The position numbers and the translations under genes were made by a program. A stretch of DNA of 17,358 nucleotides from Acidobacteriota bacterium (GTDB lineage: Bacteria; Acidobacteriota; Terriglobia; Terriglobales; Acidobacteriaceae), in the NCBI GenBank assembly GCA_023410055.1, contig JAEYQK010000014.1, forward strand, positions 1 through 17,358, in the 5' to 3' direction. Below are positions 1 through 6,811 of the stretch, one piece after another. The notes below the pieces were generated by a model. The model saw only the letters and a program-made list of their open reading frames with translations, had not been told where the DNA came from and did not search any database. How positions within the stretch are numbered: the stretch's first letter is position 1; each line of letters starts with the position of its first letter.

Positions 1-328
1 CGCCAGCCTTCACGTCGTCCGCTCCATATATCAGCCGCTTCAGCCGCGCATGAACCATCGCCCCCGCACACATCGCACACGGCTCGATCGTCACGTACAA
101 CTCGCAGTCAATCAGACGGTGATTCCCCAGTGCGCGCCCGGCTTCACGCATCGCGACGATTTCGGCATGCGCAGTCGGATCGTTGTCCAGCAGATTGCGA
201 TTGCACCCCCGCCCTATGATCCGCCCCTCGTGAACGACCACCGCGCCGACCGGGACCTCTCCCGCAGCTTCCGCGCGCAGAGCTTCGCGCAACGCTTCTT
301 CCATCCAGATTTCGTCCGGTACGTTCAT
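1..328 (-). CDS. tadA: tRNA-specific adenosine deaminase TadA, 5' part (runs off the window)
   Basis: Cytidine-deaminase-fold enzyme that converts A34 to inosine in the tRNA-Arg(ACG) anticodon. The first 109 codons are visible; the 3' end lies beyond base 1. The zinc site is intact: His54-Ala-Glu56 (HAE) and the PCAMC motif with Cys84 and Cys87. The VPVGAVVV strand and the DPTAHAEI segment are typical of TadA rather than of free-base guanine or cytosine deaminases, although a general nucleoside deaminase cannot be fully excluded without the C-terminus. The ATG at 328 is the natural start, because the protein begins directly with the usual N-terminal helix (EIWMEEALREA). A TACAAT -10-like box on the minus strand (345 to 340) is only a few bases from the ATG, so the mRNA may be almost leaderless. 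The gene is divergent from the secreted protein at 471. Confidence 0.9.
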   Translation of the reverse strand, partial: MNVPDEIWMEEALREALRAEAAGEVPVGAVVVHEGRIIGRGCNRNLLDNDPTAHAEIVAMREAGRALGNHRLIDCELYVTIEPCAMCAGAMVHARLKRLIYGADDVKAG

Positions 329-470
329 CAGTTCACACCATTGTAGCGGAACCTAAGCAGAATCAGCCGCTTACGGCCATGCTGCCTCTCATCGGGGCAA
401 ACCCGTCCTTGCCTAATCCGCTCTAACAGAGTAACCGCCACCGTCACAGAGAGCCCTGCAGGAGCGCACC

Positions 471-1631
471 ATGATGAAAAGATTTCCCGCATTCGCAGCG
501 ATTCTGCTGCTCGCCGCCGCAGTGGGCGTGGCACAGACATCAGGATCAAGTAGTACGCAAGATCAAAGCACATCAGGCCAGAGTTCGACCGGCCAAGGCC
601 AGTCGTCCGCGAATTCGCAGACCTCTACCAGCGACATGTCAGCCCAGACCCAAACGATCCAGGGATGCCTTAGCGGATCGAACGGCAGTTACATCTTGAC
701 CGACCAGTCCGGCAAGAGCTGGCAACTGACCGGCAGCACCAACGACATGACGGCCCACGTCGGGCACGAAGTCTCCGTGACCGGAACGCCCGCCAGTTCG
801 AGCGCGTCGGCCGGTGCATCGTCGGCTGGTGCAAACTCGTCCGCTGCGACTTCCTTCAACGTGACCAGCATGAAGCACATCGCCGATCACTGCACGAATC
901 CTAGCGCAGCCATGACCGGCACCGCCAGCAACGAGAACGCCGACAATAGTGCGGCGAGCACGGCCGGAACCACCGGCACCGCGACTTCGTCGGCGACAAC
1001 GAGTGATCAGAGCGCCGCGTCCGCCAGTCTGGCGGGAAGCGTGAGCGGTAACGCCTCGACCGGTAGCGGTACAACCGCCAATCCGGCGACCGGTGCGGAG
1101 ACTACGCCGCCTGTGACCAGCGAGACGCCTGCGACGTCCACCTCGCCCACCAACACCGATACGAATCCGCCGCAGCAGATGGCCTCCAACGACGTTCCGG
1201 GAACGACCAATCCGCACTGGGGGGAGATCGCAGGCGCAGATCCCGGACCAGCAAGTTCCGCCTTGGCGGATGGAACGGCCGAGGGAACAGAAGTCACCCC
1301 GCGTCCCATGGAGCGCGTGAACAGTGCTGCAGTCGCGAGTAACACGAAGCCTCAGAGCAGCACCGCTACGGCGCAGGCAACTGCTCCAACACCAGCACCA
1401 ACTCCCGCACCGGAACCCGCGCCTGAGAACAATCAGATGGCGCAGGCCACTCCGCCTCCTCCACCAAGCGAGCAACCTGCGACAACCAGCAATCCTCCGG
1501 CTCCACCCAAGACCATCACCGACATGCAGAACAACCAGCAGCTTCCACAAACGGGAAGCGAGTTGCCGCTGCTTGTGCTGCTCGGTCTGGGCTCACTGGG
1601 CACGGGACTGTTCGCGCGATTCCGCAAGTAG
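471..1631 (+). CDS. Secreted Ser/Thr/Ala-rich protein with GCL/HVGH domain and C-terminal LPQTG anchor-like tail
   Basis: 386 aa of unknown function. Residues 1-21 form a Sec signal peptide (MMKRF, hydrophobic core, AQ cleavage region). A Ser/Thr/Gln-rich stretch follows, then a small domain at about 62-141 with the pattern GCL-x-GSY-x-LTD-x-G-x-W-x-LTG ... HVGHEVSVTGT ... IADHC. This resembles the DUF5818-type secreted domains that are frequent in acidobacteria (family assignment from memory). Residues 142-355 are low-complexity: Ala/Thr/Ser-rich, then Pro-rich (PTPAPTPAPEPAP and PPPPP runs). The C-terminus reads LPQTG (358-362), an 18-residue hydrophobic segment, then RFRK, which is the three-part layout of a sortase sorting signal. 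An AGGAG Shine-Dalgarno sequence (460-464) lies 6 nt before the first of two adjacent ATGs. A long antisense frame across this gene is a composition shadow. The secreted, surface-anchored role is inferred. Confidence 0.85.
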   Translation: MMKRFPAFAAILLLAAAVGVAQTSGSSSTQDQSTSGQSSTGQGQSSANSQTSTSDMSAQTQTIQGCLSGSNGSYILTDQSGKSWQLTGSTNDMTAHVGHEVSVTGTPASSSASAGASSAGANSSAATSFNVTSMKHIADHCTNPSAAMTGTASNENADNSAASTAGTTGTATSSATTSDQSAASASLAGSVSGNASTGSGTTANPATGAETTPPVTSETPATSTSPTNTDTNPPQQMASNDVPGTTNPHWGEIAGADPGPASSALADGTAEGTEVTPRPMERVNSAAVASNTKPQSSTATAQATAPTPAPTPAPEPAPENNQMAQATPPPPPSEQPATTSNPPAPPKTITDMQNNQQLPQTGSELPLLVLLGLGSLGTGLFARFRK

Positions 1632-1644
1632 GACTGTCGTGTAG

Positions 1645-1665
1645 GGACGGGGCTTTGCCCCGTCC
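1645..1665 (+). terminator. Perfect 9-bp hairpin after the LPQTG gene
   Basis: GGACGGGGC (1645-1653), TTT loop, GCCCCGTCC (1657-1665). It lies 14 nt after the stop codon. There is no T-run behind it, so it may be an RNA-stabilising hairpin or a dispersed palindrome rather than a true intrinsic terminator. Confidence 0.45.
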
Positions 1666-1749
1666 ATATCCGTCCTATACACAATTCCGCAACGAGCAGA
1701 ACCCCCACAGCATCCTAACCGTGTGCAGTTGATTTCACAGGGGTGACTT

Positions 1750-2217
1750 GTGCCGCTCGGGATGAAGAAGGCCCTCAATAAGCTGTTTCTGGTGGACCTC
1801 ATCAAAGGTCTGTCGCTGACCTTCCGCTACCAGCATCCGAAAGAGGTCTACACCGAGCAGTACCCGCTGCAGCGGCCGCAGGTAGCCGAGCGCTATCGCG
1901 GAGCACCGCGGCTCAACGTCAATCCCGATACCAACGAGACGATGTGCATCGCCTGCGACCTGTGCGCGCTCGCGTGTCCCGAGCGCCTGATCGTCGTCAG
2001 CAGCGAACGCAATCCCGCCACCAAGCGCAAAGAGCTCACCACTTTCACGTACGACCTCAGCCGCTGCATGTTCTGCGGCCTGTGTGAAGACGCGTGTCCC
2101 ACCGACGCACTCGAACTTACGCAAGATTTCGAGATCGCCAGCTATAACCGCAACGGCATGATCTGGGATCGCAAGACGCTCGAGCAAGGCCCGCAGCCCA
2201 CGGAATACAAGAAGTAA
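1750..2217 (+). CDS. nuoI: NADH-quinone oxidoreductase subunit I (NuoI), stand-alone
   Basis: 155 aa. The subunit carries the two [4Fe-4S] clusters (N6a/N6b) that pass electrons through the peripheral arm of complex I towards the quinone site. Both ferredoxin motifs are complete: CIACDLCALACP (Cys66, 69, 72, 76) and CMFCGLCEDACP (Cys106, 109, 112, 116). The N-terminal amphipathic part (LIKGLSLTFRYQHPKEVYTEQYPLQRP) and the RYRGAPRLN segment are typical of NuoI and distinguish it from generic 2[4Fe-4S] ferredoxins. The GTG at 1750 is chosen because AGGGGTG (1739-1745) sits just upstream. The in-frame ATG at 1762 has no ribosome-binding site. Neighbouring genes are not nuo genes: a secreted protein lies before it and a methyltransferase after it, so this copy is outside any nuo operon visible here. 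Confidence 0.93.
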   Translation: MPLGMKKALNKLFLVDLIKGLSLTFRYQHPKEVYTEQYPLQRPQVAERYRGAPRLNVNPDTNETMCIACDLCALACPERLIVVSSERNPATKRKELTTFTYDLSRCMFCGLCEDACPTDALELTQDFEIASYNRNGMIWDRKTLEQGPQPTEYKK

Positions 2218-2283
2218 CAAAGTACGCAGTAAACCTACTAAACTCTTTCTCTGAACGTTTTAGCAGACCTCAAGAGCGCCTTC

Positions 2284-2318
2284 TGAGTACTGAGTACTGA
2301 GTACCGAGTACTGAGTAC
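2284..2318. repeat. Heptamer array TGAGTAC x5
   Basis: Five head-to-tail 7-bp units (TGAGTAC, TGAGTAC, TGAGTAC, CGAGTAC, TGAGTAC) with a single substitution in unit four. Each junction creates the palindrome AGTACT. The array lies between nuoI and the methyltransferase gene. Confidence 0.95.
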
Positions 2319-2346
2319 TCTTCTACATCTCGCCTCACGACCCAAA

Positions 2347-2355
2347 TGCTACAAT
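2347..2355 (+). promoter_or_regulatory. Possible extended -10 element overlapping the methyltransferase start
   Basis: TGCTACAAT matches an extended -10 box (TGnTAnAAT). No convincing -35 was seen. If it is used, transcription would begin near 2362, so translation would start at the second ATG (2366) on a leaderless mRNA rather than at 2354. This is inference from the motif only. Confidence 0.3.
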
Positions 2356-3073
2356 GCGGCAACCCATGAACAGCACAACTGTCGCAACAAAACCGCCCCG
2401 ATCCCGCAAGGCATCGCTGATGACGCTTGTTTTCATCGGCCTCTGGATTGCCGCCCTGTTTGGCAGTGCCGGGACCTTCATCTGGATCCGCGGCTGGATC
2501 TGCTTCGGTTTGTATGTCGTCGGCGTCGGAGCCGCCGGCAACATGGCCAAGCGCTACAATCCCACTCTCGTCGAAGCGCGCTCCGACTGGATGCCCGCCG
2601 AAACCAAGCGCTTCGACAAGATCATCCTGTCGATCTATTACCCGCTCATCTACGTGCAGCTAGCCGTGGCCGGGCTTGATGCAAGGCGCTTCCACTGGAC
2701 GCACATGCCGTTCGCCTTCGTCTATCTGGGCATCGCGCTGTTTGCTATCGCGATGGTTTTCGTCGGCAGCGTGATGGCCGTCAACCGCTTCGCCGCCACC
2801 ACCGTCCGCATACAAACCGAGCGCGGACACACCGTTTGTGACTCGGGCCCCTACCGCTACGTACGCCACCCAATGTACGTCGGCGCCGTCCTGATGTACG
2901 TCTCGACGCCGCTCATCCTCGGATCGCTATGTGCGCTCGCCGTCGGCGGCGTAATCGTCGCGCTGATGGTTTGCCGCACCGCCCTCGAAGACCGCACCCT
3001 CCGCCGCGAACTCCCCGGCTACGCCGAATTCGCCACCCGCACCCGCTACCGCCTCCTGCCCGGAATCTGGTAG
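2354..3073 (+). CDS. Isoprenylcysteine carboxyl methyltransferase (ICMT)-family integral membrane protein
   Basis: 239 aa (235 if the ATG at 2366 is used). It is a polytopic membrane methyltransferase of the ICMT/PEMT superfamily, with hydrophobic segments at about 23-47, 50-63, 92-107, 117-142 and 176-207. The SAM-binding signature is clear in the C-terminal third: GPYRYVRHPMYVG (165-177), followed by ALEDRTLRRELPGYAEFATRTRYRLLPGIW-type residues to the end, with the conserved Glu212 and the Arg/Tyr-rich tail. In bacteria the natural substrates of these proteins are mostly unknown (isoprenoid, phospholipid or small-molecule carboxyl or amine groups), so no substrate is assigned. There is no strong Shine-Dalgarno sequence before either ATG. 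The gene is monocistronic in context, followed by a repeat-rich gap. Confidence 0.85.
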   Translation: MRQPMNSTTVATKPPRSRKASLMTLVFIGLWIAALFGSAGTFIWIRGWICFGLYVVGVGAAGNMAKRYNPTLVEARSDWMPAETKRFDKIILSIYYPLIYVQLAVAGLDARRFHWTHMPFAFVYLGIALFAIAMVFVGSVMAVNRFAATTVRIQTERGHTVCDSGPYRYVRHPMYVGAVLMYVSTPLILGSLCALAVGGVIVALMVCRTALEDRTLRRELPGYAEFATRTRYRLLPGIW

Positions 3074-3080
3074 CGGAGTC

Positions 3081-3122
3081 GGTGCCCCGTTCAAGCCCGG
3101 TTCTGGCTTGAGCGGGGTGAAC
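3081..3122 (+). repeat. Dispersed repeat module A, copy 1 (long imperfect hairpin)
   Basis: These 42 bases are identical to 6451-6492. They fold into a 13-bp stem: 3085-3097 (CCCCGTTCAAGCC) pairs with 3105-3117 (GGCTTGAGCGGGG) with one G-T wobble, closed by a 7-nt loop. The module starts 7 bp after the methyltransferase stop, so it could also act as that gene's 3' hairpin, but there is no T-run. Confidence 0.9.
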
Positions 3123-3175
3123 GCAGCCTCTCGAACGTTAGTCGTCCCGAGTGGGGAGCGCGTCCCGAACGTCCC

Positions 3176-3208
3176 GTCATTCCGAGCGCAGCGAGGAATC
3201 CCTTTAGC
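3176..3208 (+). repeat. Dispersed repeat module C, copy 1 (inverted copy at 8722-8754)
   Basis: 33 bases, including ATTCCGAGCGCAGCGAGGAAT, that recur as an exact reverse complement at 8722-8754. The module contains an ATTCC/GGAAT inverted repeat. Similarity continues weakly outside the exact match (TCGAGAGG/CCTCTCGA on one side). Similar intergenic motifs occur widely in soil-bacterial genomes (from memory). Confidence 0.9.
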
Positions 3209-3260
3209 TACCAAGATGTGGTGCCTGAGTTGTACAGATGGCGAGACCCGATAACCCGAG

Positions 3261-3326
3261 CGCAGCCCCGTCCTCGGGGCGGAGTCGAGGGACCTGCTTT
3301 CTCCCGCACGACCCGAATCTCGCTTG
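3261..3326 (+). repeat. Dispersed repeat module B, copy 1
   Basis: 66 bases matching 6493-6558 at 65 positions (T3298 versus C6530). The module contains the hairpin GCCCCG-TCCT-CGGGGC (3265-3280). A 7-bp direct repeat CGCAGCC (3122-3128 and 3261-3267) brackets the 132 bp that separate modules A and B here. In the second copy A and B are directly joined. Confidence 0.9.
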
Positions 3327-3632
3327 GAACCGGTACTAGTTGAATCGTCCGCTTTTGGACGGCTGTGTCCGCGCACGAACGGCCATAGCGACATCCCATG
3401 AGCAAAAGGAACGTTAAGTTCCGGCTTTACAGCCACTTAGAATTTCTCACAATCGGCACTTTACGTGCATTCGTAATACAGAGGGATTGCCCTGATTTCG
3501 TGAAGATCTGGCAGAATGGTTTGCTCGCCCGACATCCTCGGTGCGTAGACGGTTATTCACCACTGTATTTTTAGTCGATTCCTTCAAGTGGCGTAGAATT
3601 GTTCCGTTTTTAATAGCGCACGGGGAGTGATG
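3327..3632. other. Noncoding stretch before the ADOP gene
   Basis: No credible ORF. It contains a GGTACTAGTT motif (3332-3341) shared with the other repeat clusters (near 6564 and 8695). It also has two short hairpins, CGTCC/GGACG (3346-3361) and GGAAC/GTTCC (3408-3422). A TAGAAT -10-like box (3594-3599) has only a poor -35 and may be the ADOP promoter. Confidence 0.5.
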
Positions 3633-6101
3633 ATGTCCTTGAGAACCCGGACACTTTCAGCTGTCGAAACACTCTGGCGAGACTTGAGGTATGCCATCCG
3701 CGCCTTGGCCAAGGCTCCGTCATTCAGCGCTGTGGCGTTGCTGTCGCTCGCCCTGGGAATCGGAGCCAATGCCGCGATCTTCAGCGTTATCGACGCCGTG
3801 CTGCTCCGGGCGTTGCCTGTGAAGGCCCCGGAGGAATTGGTCGAGTTCGTCAGAGCCGCCCCGGATGGCGCGATGATGACCAACTTCCCCAAATCCTTTT
3901 TCGAACACCTTCGTGTTAACCACGGTCCTCTCTCTGACGTCTTCGCGGTGAGGGACTCCCGTGATGTACTCCGAACAAACTCCCGGTCTGTGGAAGTCGG
4001 AACAAATGAAGTCTCCGGCTCTTTCTTTCAGACGCTCGGAGTGCGGCCTCTTATTGGGCGCGCCATCACCCCAGAAGATGACAAGCCGGGCGAAGGAAAT
4101 GAGGCCGCAGTAATCAGCTATGCCTTTTGGACCCGAGAGTTCGGACGATCTCCATCTGTGCTCGGTTCAGACGTTCTACTCTCTGACCGGCACTTCACCG
4201 TGGTGGGCATTATGCCGCCGGAGTTCTTTGGTATCAACCGCGGATCAGCTCCGGATCTGTGGATTCCTCTCGCAATCGATGATCCCAGCCAGGTCTGGGT
4301 AATGGGGCGGCTGCGCCCCGGGACATCGATTGAGCGCACCCGTGCCGAAATTGAACCCGTTTTTCGGCAAGCGCTAGAATCGCATCGCGAGCAACTCAAG
4401 AAGTCATCCGAACGTGAGCGCAACGCATTCTTCGCGCAAAGGCTCCTGGTGAACCACGCCATCACAGGCACGTCGGGCGTACGCTGGGCCTTCTGGGAAT
4501 ATCAATATACTCTGAAAATCCTCCTTTGCCTGGCAGGTCTAGTTCTGCTCATCGCTTGCCTCAATTTGGCGAATCTCCTTATGGCCCGCTCCGCTTCGCG
4601 CTCGCGGGAAATCGGTATTCGGCTGGCCATGGGAGCTGGGCGACAGCAGTTGATCCGTCAATTGATGATGGAGAGCGTTCTTCTCTCTATGGCCGGCGGT
4701 GCACTAGGGCTGATCGCCGCAGCTTGGGGGCACCGTCTCCTGCTCAGCTTGCTGGTACGCGATCCACAGACCGTAGCACTCGATTTCCATCTCAACCATC
4801 GCCTGCTGGGCTTCGGCTTTGCCCTCTCGCTCGTGACGGGGCTGCTATTCGGAGTAATGCCTGCTATCCGTGCGACGCGCGCCGAACTGTCAACCTCGAT
4901 ACACAAACTCGGGCCGCAGGCAGGCACCTGGAGCAGGCCGTTGGCGAAGGGGCTCCTTATGCTTCAGATCGGCGTGGCGCTGGTCCTTCTGATCGGCGCT
5001 GGGCTGTTTGCTCGAAGCTTAAGAAATCTGAAAACCACCGAACTGGGCGTCGCTAGCGAGAACCTGCTCCTCATGGATGTTCGCCTGGCAGAGAAGTCTG
5101 TTGTCCCGACACAGCGGTTCTGGATGCAGCTGCCAACGCAAGTTTCGGGCCTGCCCGGAGTACAAAATGTGGCGCTTGCCGGAGATGCAGTTTTCGGAAA
5201 TGGAGGCTGGAATCAGACACTCTGGATCGGGCGACCCGGGCAGCCTTCTCGCGACGTCAGGGTCTCTGACAACTCAGTCACTCCCGGCTTCTTTGCAACC
5301 GTGGGCATCCCTCTCCTGAAGGGGCGCGAGTTCAATGAGCGGGATCGTGAAGGCTCACCCTGGGTAGCCGTAGTCAATCAGGCGTTCGCACGTCGATTCT
5401 TCGGCAACGAGGACCCCATTGGCAAACACTTTGGCAATCGCGGTGAGTCCTCAACTGGCATGTACGAGATCGTCGGTGTAGTAGGCGATGCCAAGTATGG
5501 GGCGGTGCGCGAGCAGCCCCGCCCGATGGTCTTCTACTCGATGTGGCAGGATCCGCCACGTTCTTCCTACGTGATGCACGTGCGTACAATATCTGAGCCG
5601 CAGACCTTGGCGGCCGCTGTCCGCCGCGAGATCGAAGCTACCGGCCGCGACGTGCTGATCAGTGACGTCAGAACGCTTCCGCAGGTGATTCAAGCTCAGT
5701 TGCTTCAGGACCGCATGCTCGCCACGCTGGCAAGCTTCTTCGCCATTCTGGCGCTGGCGTTAGGCGCTATCGGAATCTACGGAATTCTGGCATACCGTGT
5801 TTCACAACGAACGGTGGAAATCGGTGTCCGCCTGGCTGTCGGCGCGCAAAAAGGCGATGTGCTCTGGTTGGTGATGCGCGAGACCTTCGCCCTGCTTCTC
5901 GCTGGCGCCGCAATCGGTCTGCCCTCGGCACTTCTGGCGGCACGTCTAGTCAAGACCCAGTTGTTTGCTCTGGTTCCATCAGACCCAGTGACGATCGCCG
6001 TCTCCAGTGTCGTCCTGTTCGCGGCCGGTGCCTTAGCTGGATACATCCCTGCCCGTCGTGCCGCCTCTGTAGAACCGATGTGGGCCTTGCGAAGTGAGTG
6101 A
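3633..6101 (+). CDS. ADOP family permease (acidobacterial duplicated orphan permease; MacB/FtsX-like)
   Basis: 822 aa membrane protein with two tandem MacB-periplasmic-core plus FtsX permease units. Order: TM helix at about 30-52 (NAAIFSVIDAVLLRALP follows, typical of this family); first periplasmic core at about 60-285; FtsX helices at about 290-420, including SREIGIRLAMGAGRQQLIRQ; TM at about 437-458 starting the second unit; second periplasmic core to about 685; final FtsX helices at about 690-815, including RTVEIGVRLAVGAQKGDVLW; PARRAASVEPMWALRSE end. This matches the family known as ADOP. There is no ABC ATPase gene beside it, as expected for an orphan permease, and no PadR regulator next to it. 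Its role is unproven (MacB relatives act in mechanotransmission or export). Three in-frame starts exist (GTG 3627, ATG 3630, ATG 3633). GGGGAG at 3622-3627 places 3633 at the best spacing. Confidence 0.93.
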   Translation: MSLRTRTLSAVETLWRDLRYAIRALAKAPSFSAVALLSLALGIGANAAIFSVIDAVLLRALPVKAPEELVEFVRAAPDGAMMTNFPKSFFEHLRVNHGPLSDVFAVRDSRDVLRTNSRSVEVGTNEVSGSFFQTLGVRPLIGRAITPEDDKPGEGNEAAVISYAFWTREFGRSPSVLGSDVLLSDRHFTVVGIMPPEFFGINRGSAPDLWIPLAIDDPSQVWVMGRLRPGTSIERTRAEIEPVFRQALESHREQLKKSSERERNAFFAQRLLVNHAITGTSGVRWAFWEYQYTLKILLCLAGLVLLIACLNLANLLMARSASRSREIGIRLAMGAGRQQLIRQLMMESVLLSMAGGALGLIAAAWGHRLLLSLLVRDPQTVALDFHLNHRLLGFGFALSLVTGLLFGVMPAIRATRAELSTSIHKLGPQAGTWSRPLAKGLLMLQIGVALVLLIGAGLFARSLRNLKTTELGVASENLLLMDVRLAEKSVVPTQRFWMQLPTQVSGLPGVQNVALAGDAVFGNGGWNQTLWIGRPGQPSRDVRVSDNSVTPGFFATVGIPLLKGREFNERDREGSPWVAVVNQAFARRFFGNEDPIGKHFGNRGESSTGMYEIVGVVGDAKYGAVREQPRPMVFYSMWQDPPRSSYVMHVRTISEPQTLAAAVRREIEATGRDVLISDVRTLPQVIQAQLLQDRMLATLASFFAILALALGAIGIYGILAYRVSQRTVEIGVRLAVGAQKGDVLWLVMRETFALLLAGAAIGLPSALLAARLVKTQLFALVPSDPVTIAVSSVVLFAAGALAGYIPARRAASVEPMWALRSE

Positions 6102-6148
6102 AGGCGGGGTGCCGCGCTCTTTTGATGGTCATACCAGAAATGGGTGCC

Positions 6149-6176
6149 GCACCCTTCCCCTTTTAGGGGAGGGTGC
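6149..6176 (+). terminator. Hairpin after the ADOP gene
   Basis: GCACCCT (6149-6155) pairs with AGGGTGC (6170-6176). After a one-base bulge, CCCCT pairs with AGGGG around a TTT loop, giving 12 bp in all. It lies 47 nt after the stop with no T-run behind it. It may terminate transcription or protect the 3' end. Confidence 0.45.
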
Positions 6177-6450
6177 GCCTGATCTCGCGTCGAACTCGAC
6201 GGCCACAGGATTGTGGTAAGGTATCGCACAAAATCACAGGTGCTAAACTCGCATCACCATATTCACTCAGGCAAGAACGATGACCACGAACAAGCATTCC
6301 TTCGTTGACCTCAGCCACGACATCCACAGCGGCATGATCACCTATCCCGGACTTCCTGCGCCGGTTATCACCGACCACATGTCCCGCCAACAGTCACGCA
6401 GCCATTACGCCGCGGGAACCGAATTCCATATCGGCAAAATCGAGATGGTT

Positions 6451-6492
6451 GGTGCCCCGTTCAAGCCCGGTTCTGGCTTGAGCGGGGTGAAC
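6451..6492 (+). repeat. Dispersed repeat module A, copy 2
   Basis: Identical over 42 bases to 3081-3122, with the same 13-bp hairpin (6455-6467 with 6475-6487). Its left edge coincides with the point where cyclase homology ends. Confidence 0.9.
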
Positions 6493-6558
6493 CGCAGCCC
6501 CGTCCTCGGGGCGGAGTCGAGGGACCTGCCTTCTCCCGCACGACCCGAATCTCGCTTG
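6493..6558 (+). repeat. Dispersed repeat module B, copy 2
   Basis: 65/66 identical to 3261-3326 and joined directly to module A. It is followed by GTACTAGTTA and GTACCGGTAC motifs and a C-rich tract (CCCCCCTCCCCCT, about 6590-6602). The C-rich tract reappears in reverse complement at about 8666-8679. Confidence 0.9.
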
Positions 6559-6776
6559 AAAGAGTACTAGTTAGTACCGGTACTACCTATCCCCCCTCCC
6601 CCTCCAGTCAGTGATTTGCTGCCAACAAAGGCCAACCTGCGCTCAGGTCATCACCGCCTGTGTGAGTTTGCCCTCCCTTATGGGTGTGCGGTACCCGAGT
6701 ATTTGAGTTTTGGAATCGTGAGGGTGGTGCTGTCAAAAATGTTCTGGTTTAGGTACTCACTGAAAAACTGCCTAAG

Positions 6777-6785
6777 TGCTAGACT
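6777..6785 (+). promoter_or_regulatory. Possible extended -10 element for the DUF4190 pair
   Basis: TGCTAGACT resembles TGnTATAAT. A start site about 7 nt downstream would leave the GGAG ribosome-binding site at 6803-6806 inside a short leader. This supports the TTG start at 6812 over the upstream GTG at 6776. No clear -35. Confidence 0.3.
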
Positions 6786-6811
6786 GTTTCCGCTTTTCAT
6801 CCGGAGCTAAA

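Larger units (their letters stand above)
6280..6570 (+). pseudogene. Cyclase/kynurenine-formamidase-type gene truncated by repeat modules A+B
   Basis: The first 57 codons (6280-6450) encode a cyclase-family N-terminus: FVDLSHDIHSGMITYPGLPAP, then YAAGTEFHIGKIEMV. Family members are metal-dependent amidohydrolases of about 210-260 aa whose metal ligands and NTGTYVDxPxH motif lie just after this point. Here the homology stops at base 6450, and at 6451 repeat module A begins. The frame reads through A and B to a TAG in the flank of B (6568-6570), giving a 96-aa product without the catalytic motifs. No C-terminal remainder is visible in the 240 bp downstream, so loss was accompanied by deletion or replacement. 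The ATG at 6280 has no strong Shine-Dalgarno sequence. Family assignment rests on the N-terminus only. Confidence 0.75.

Noticed and set aside
50..346. 98-codon plus frame opposite tadA
   Set aside because: Antisense shadow; the minus frame has the complete HAE and PCxxC zinc motifs.
639..1550. 303-codon Arg/Gly-rich open frame antisense to the LPQTG gene
   Set aside because: Shadow of the Ser/Thr/Ala/Pro-rich coding strand; no signal, domain or ribosome-binding site, while the plus frame has all three.
2284..2318. CRISPR array
   Set aside because: Units are 7 bp with no spacers; no cas genes in the window.
6616..6810. 64-codon plus frame downstream of the truncated cyclase
   Set aside because: No ribosome-binding site or recognisable motif, and not the missing cyclase C-terminus; overlaps the start region of the zinc-ribbon gene.
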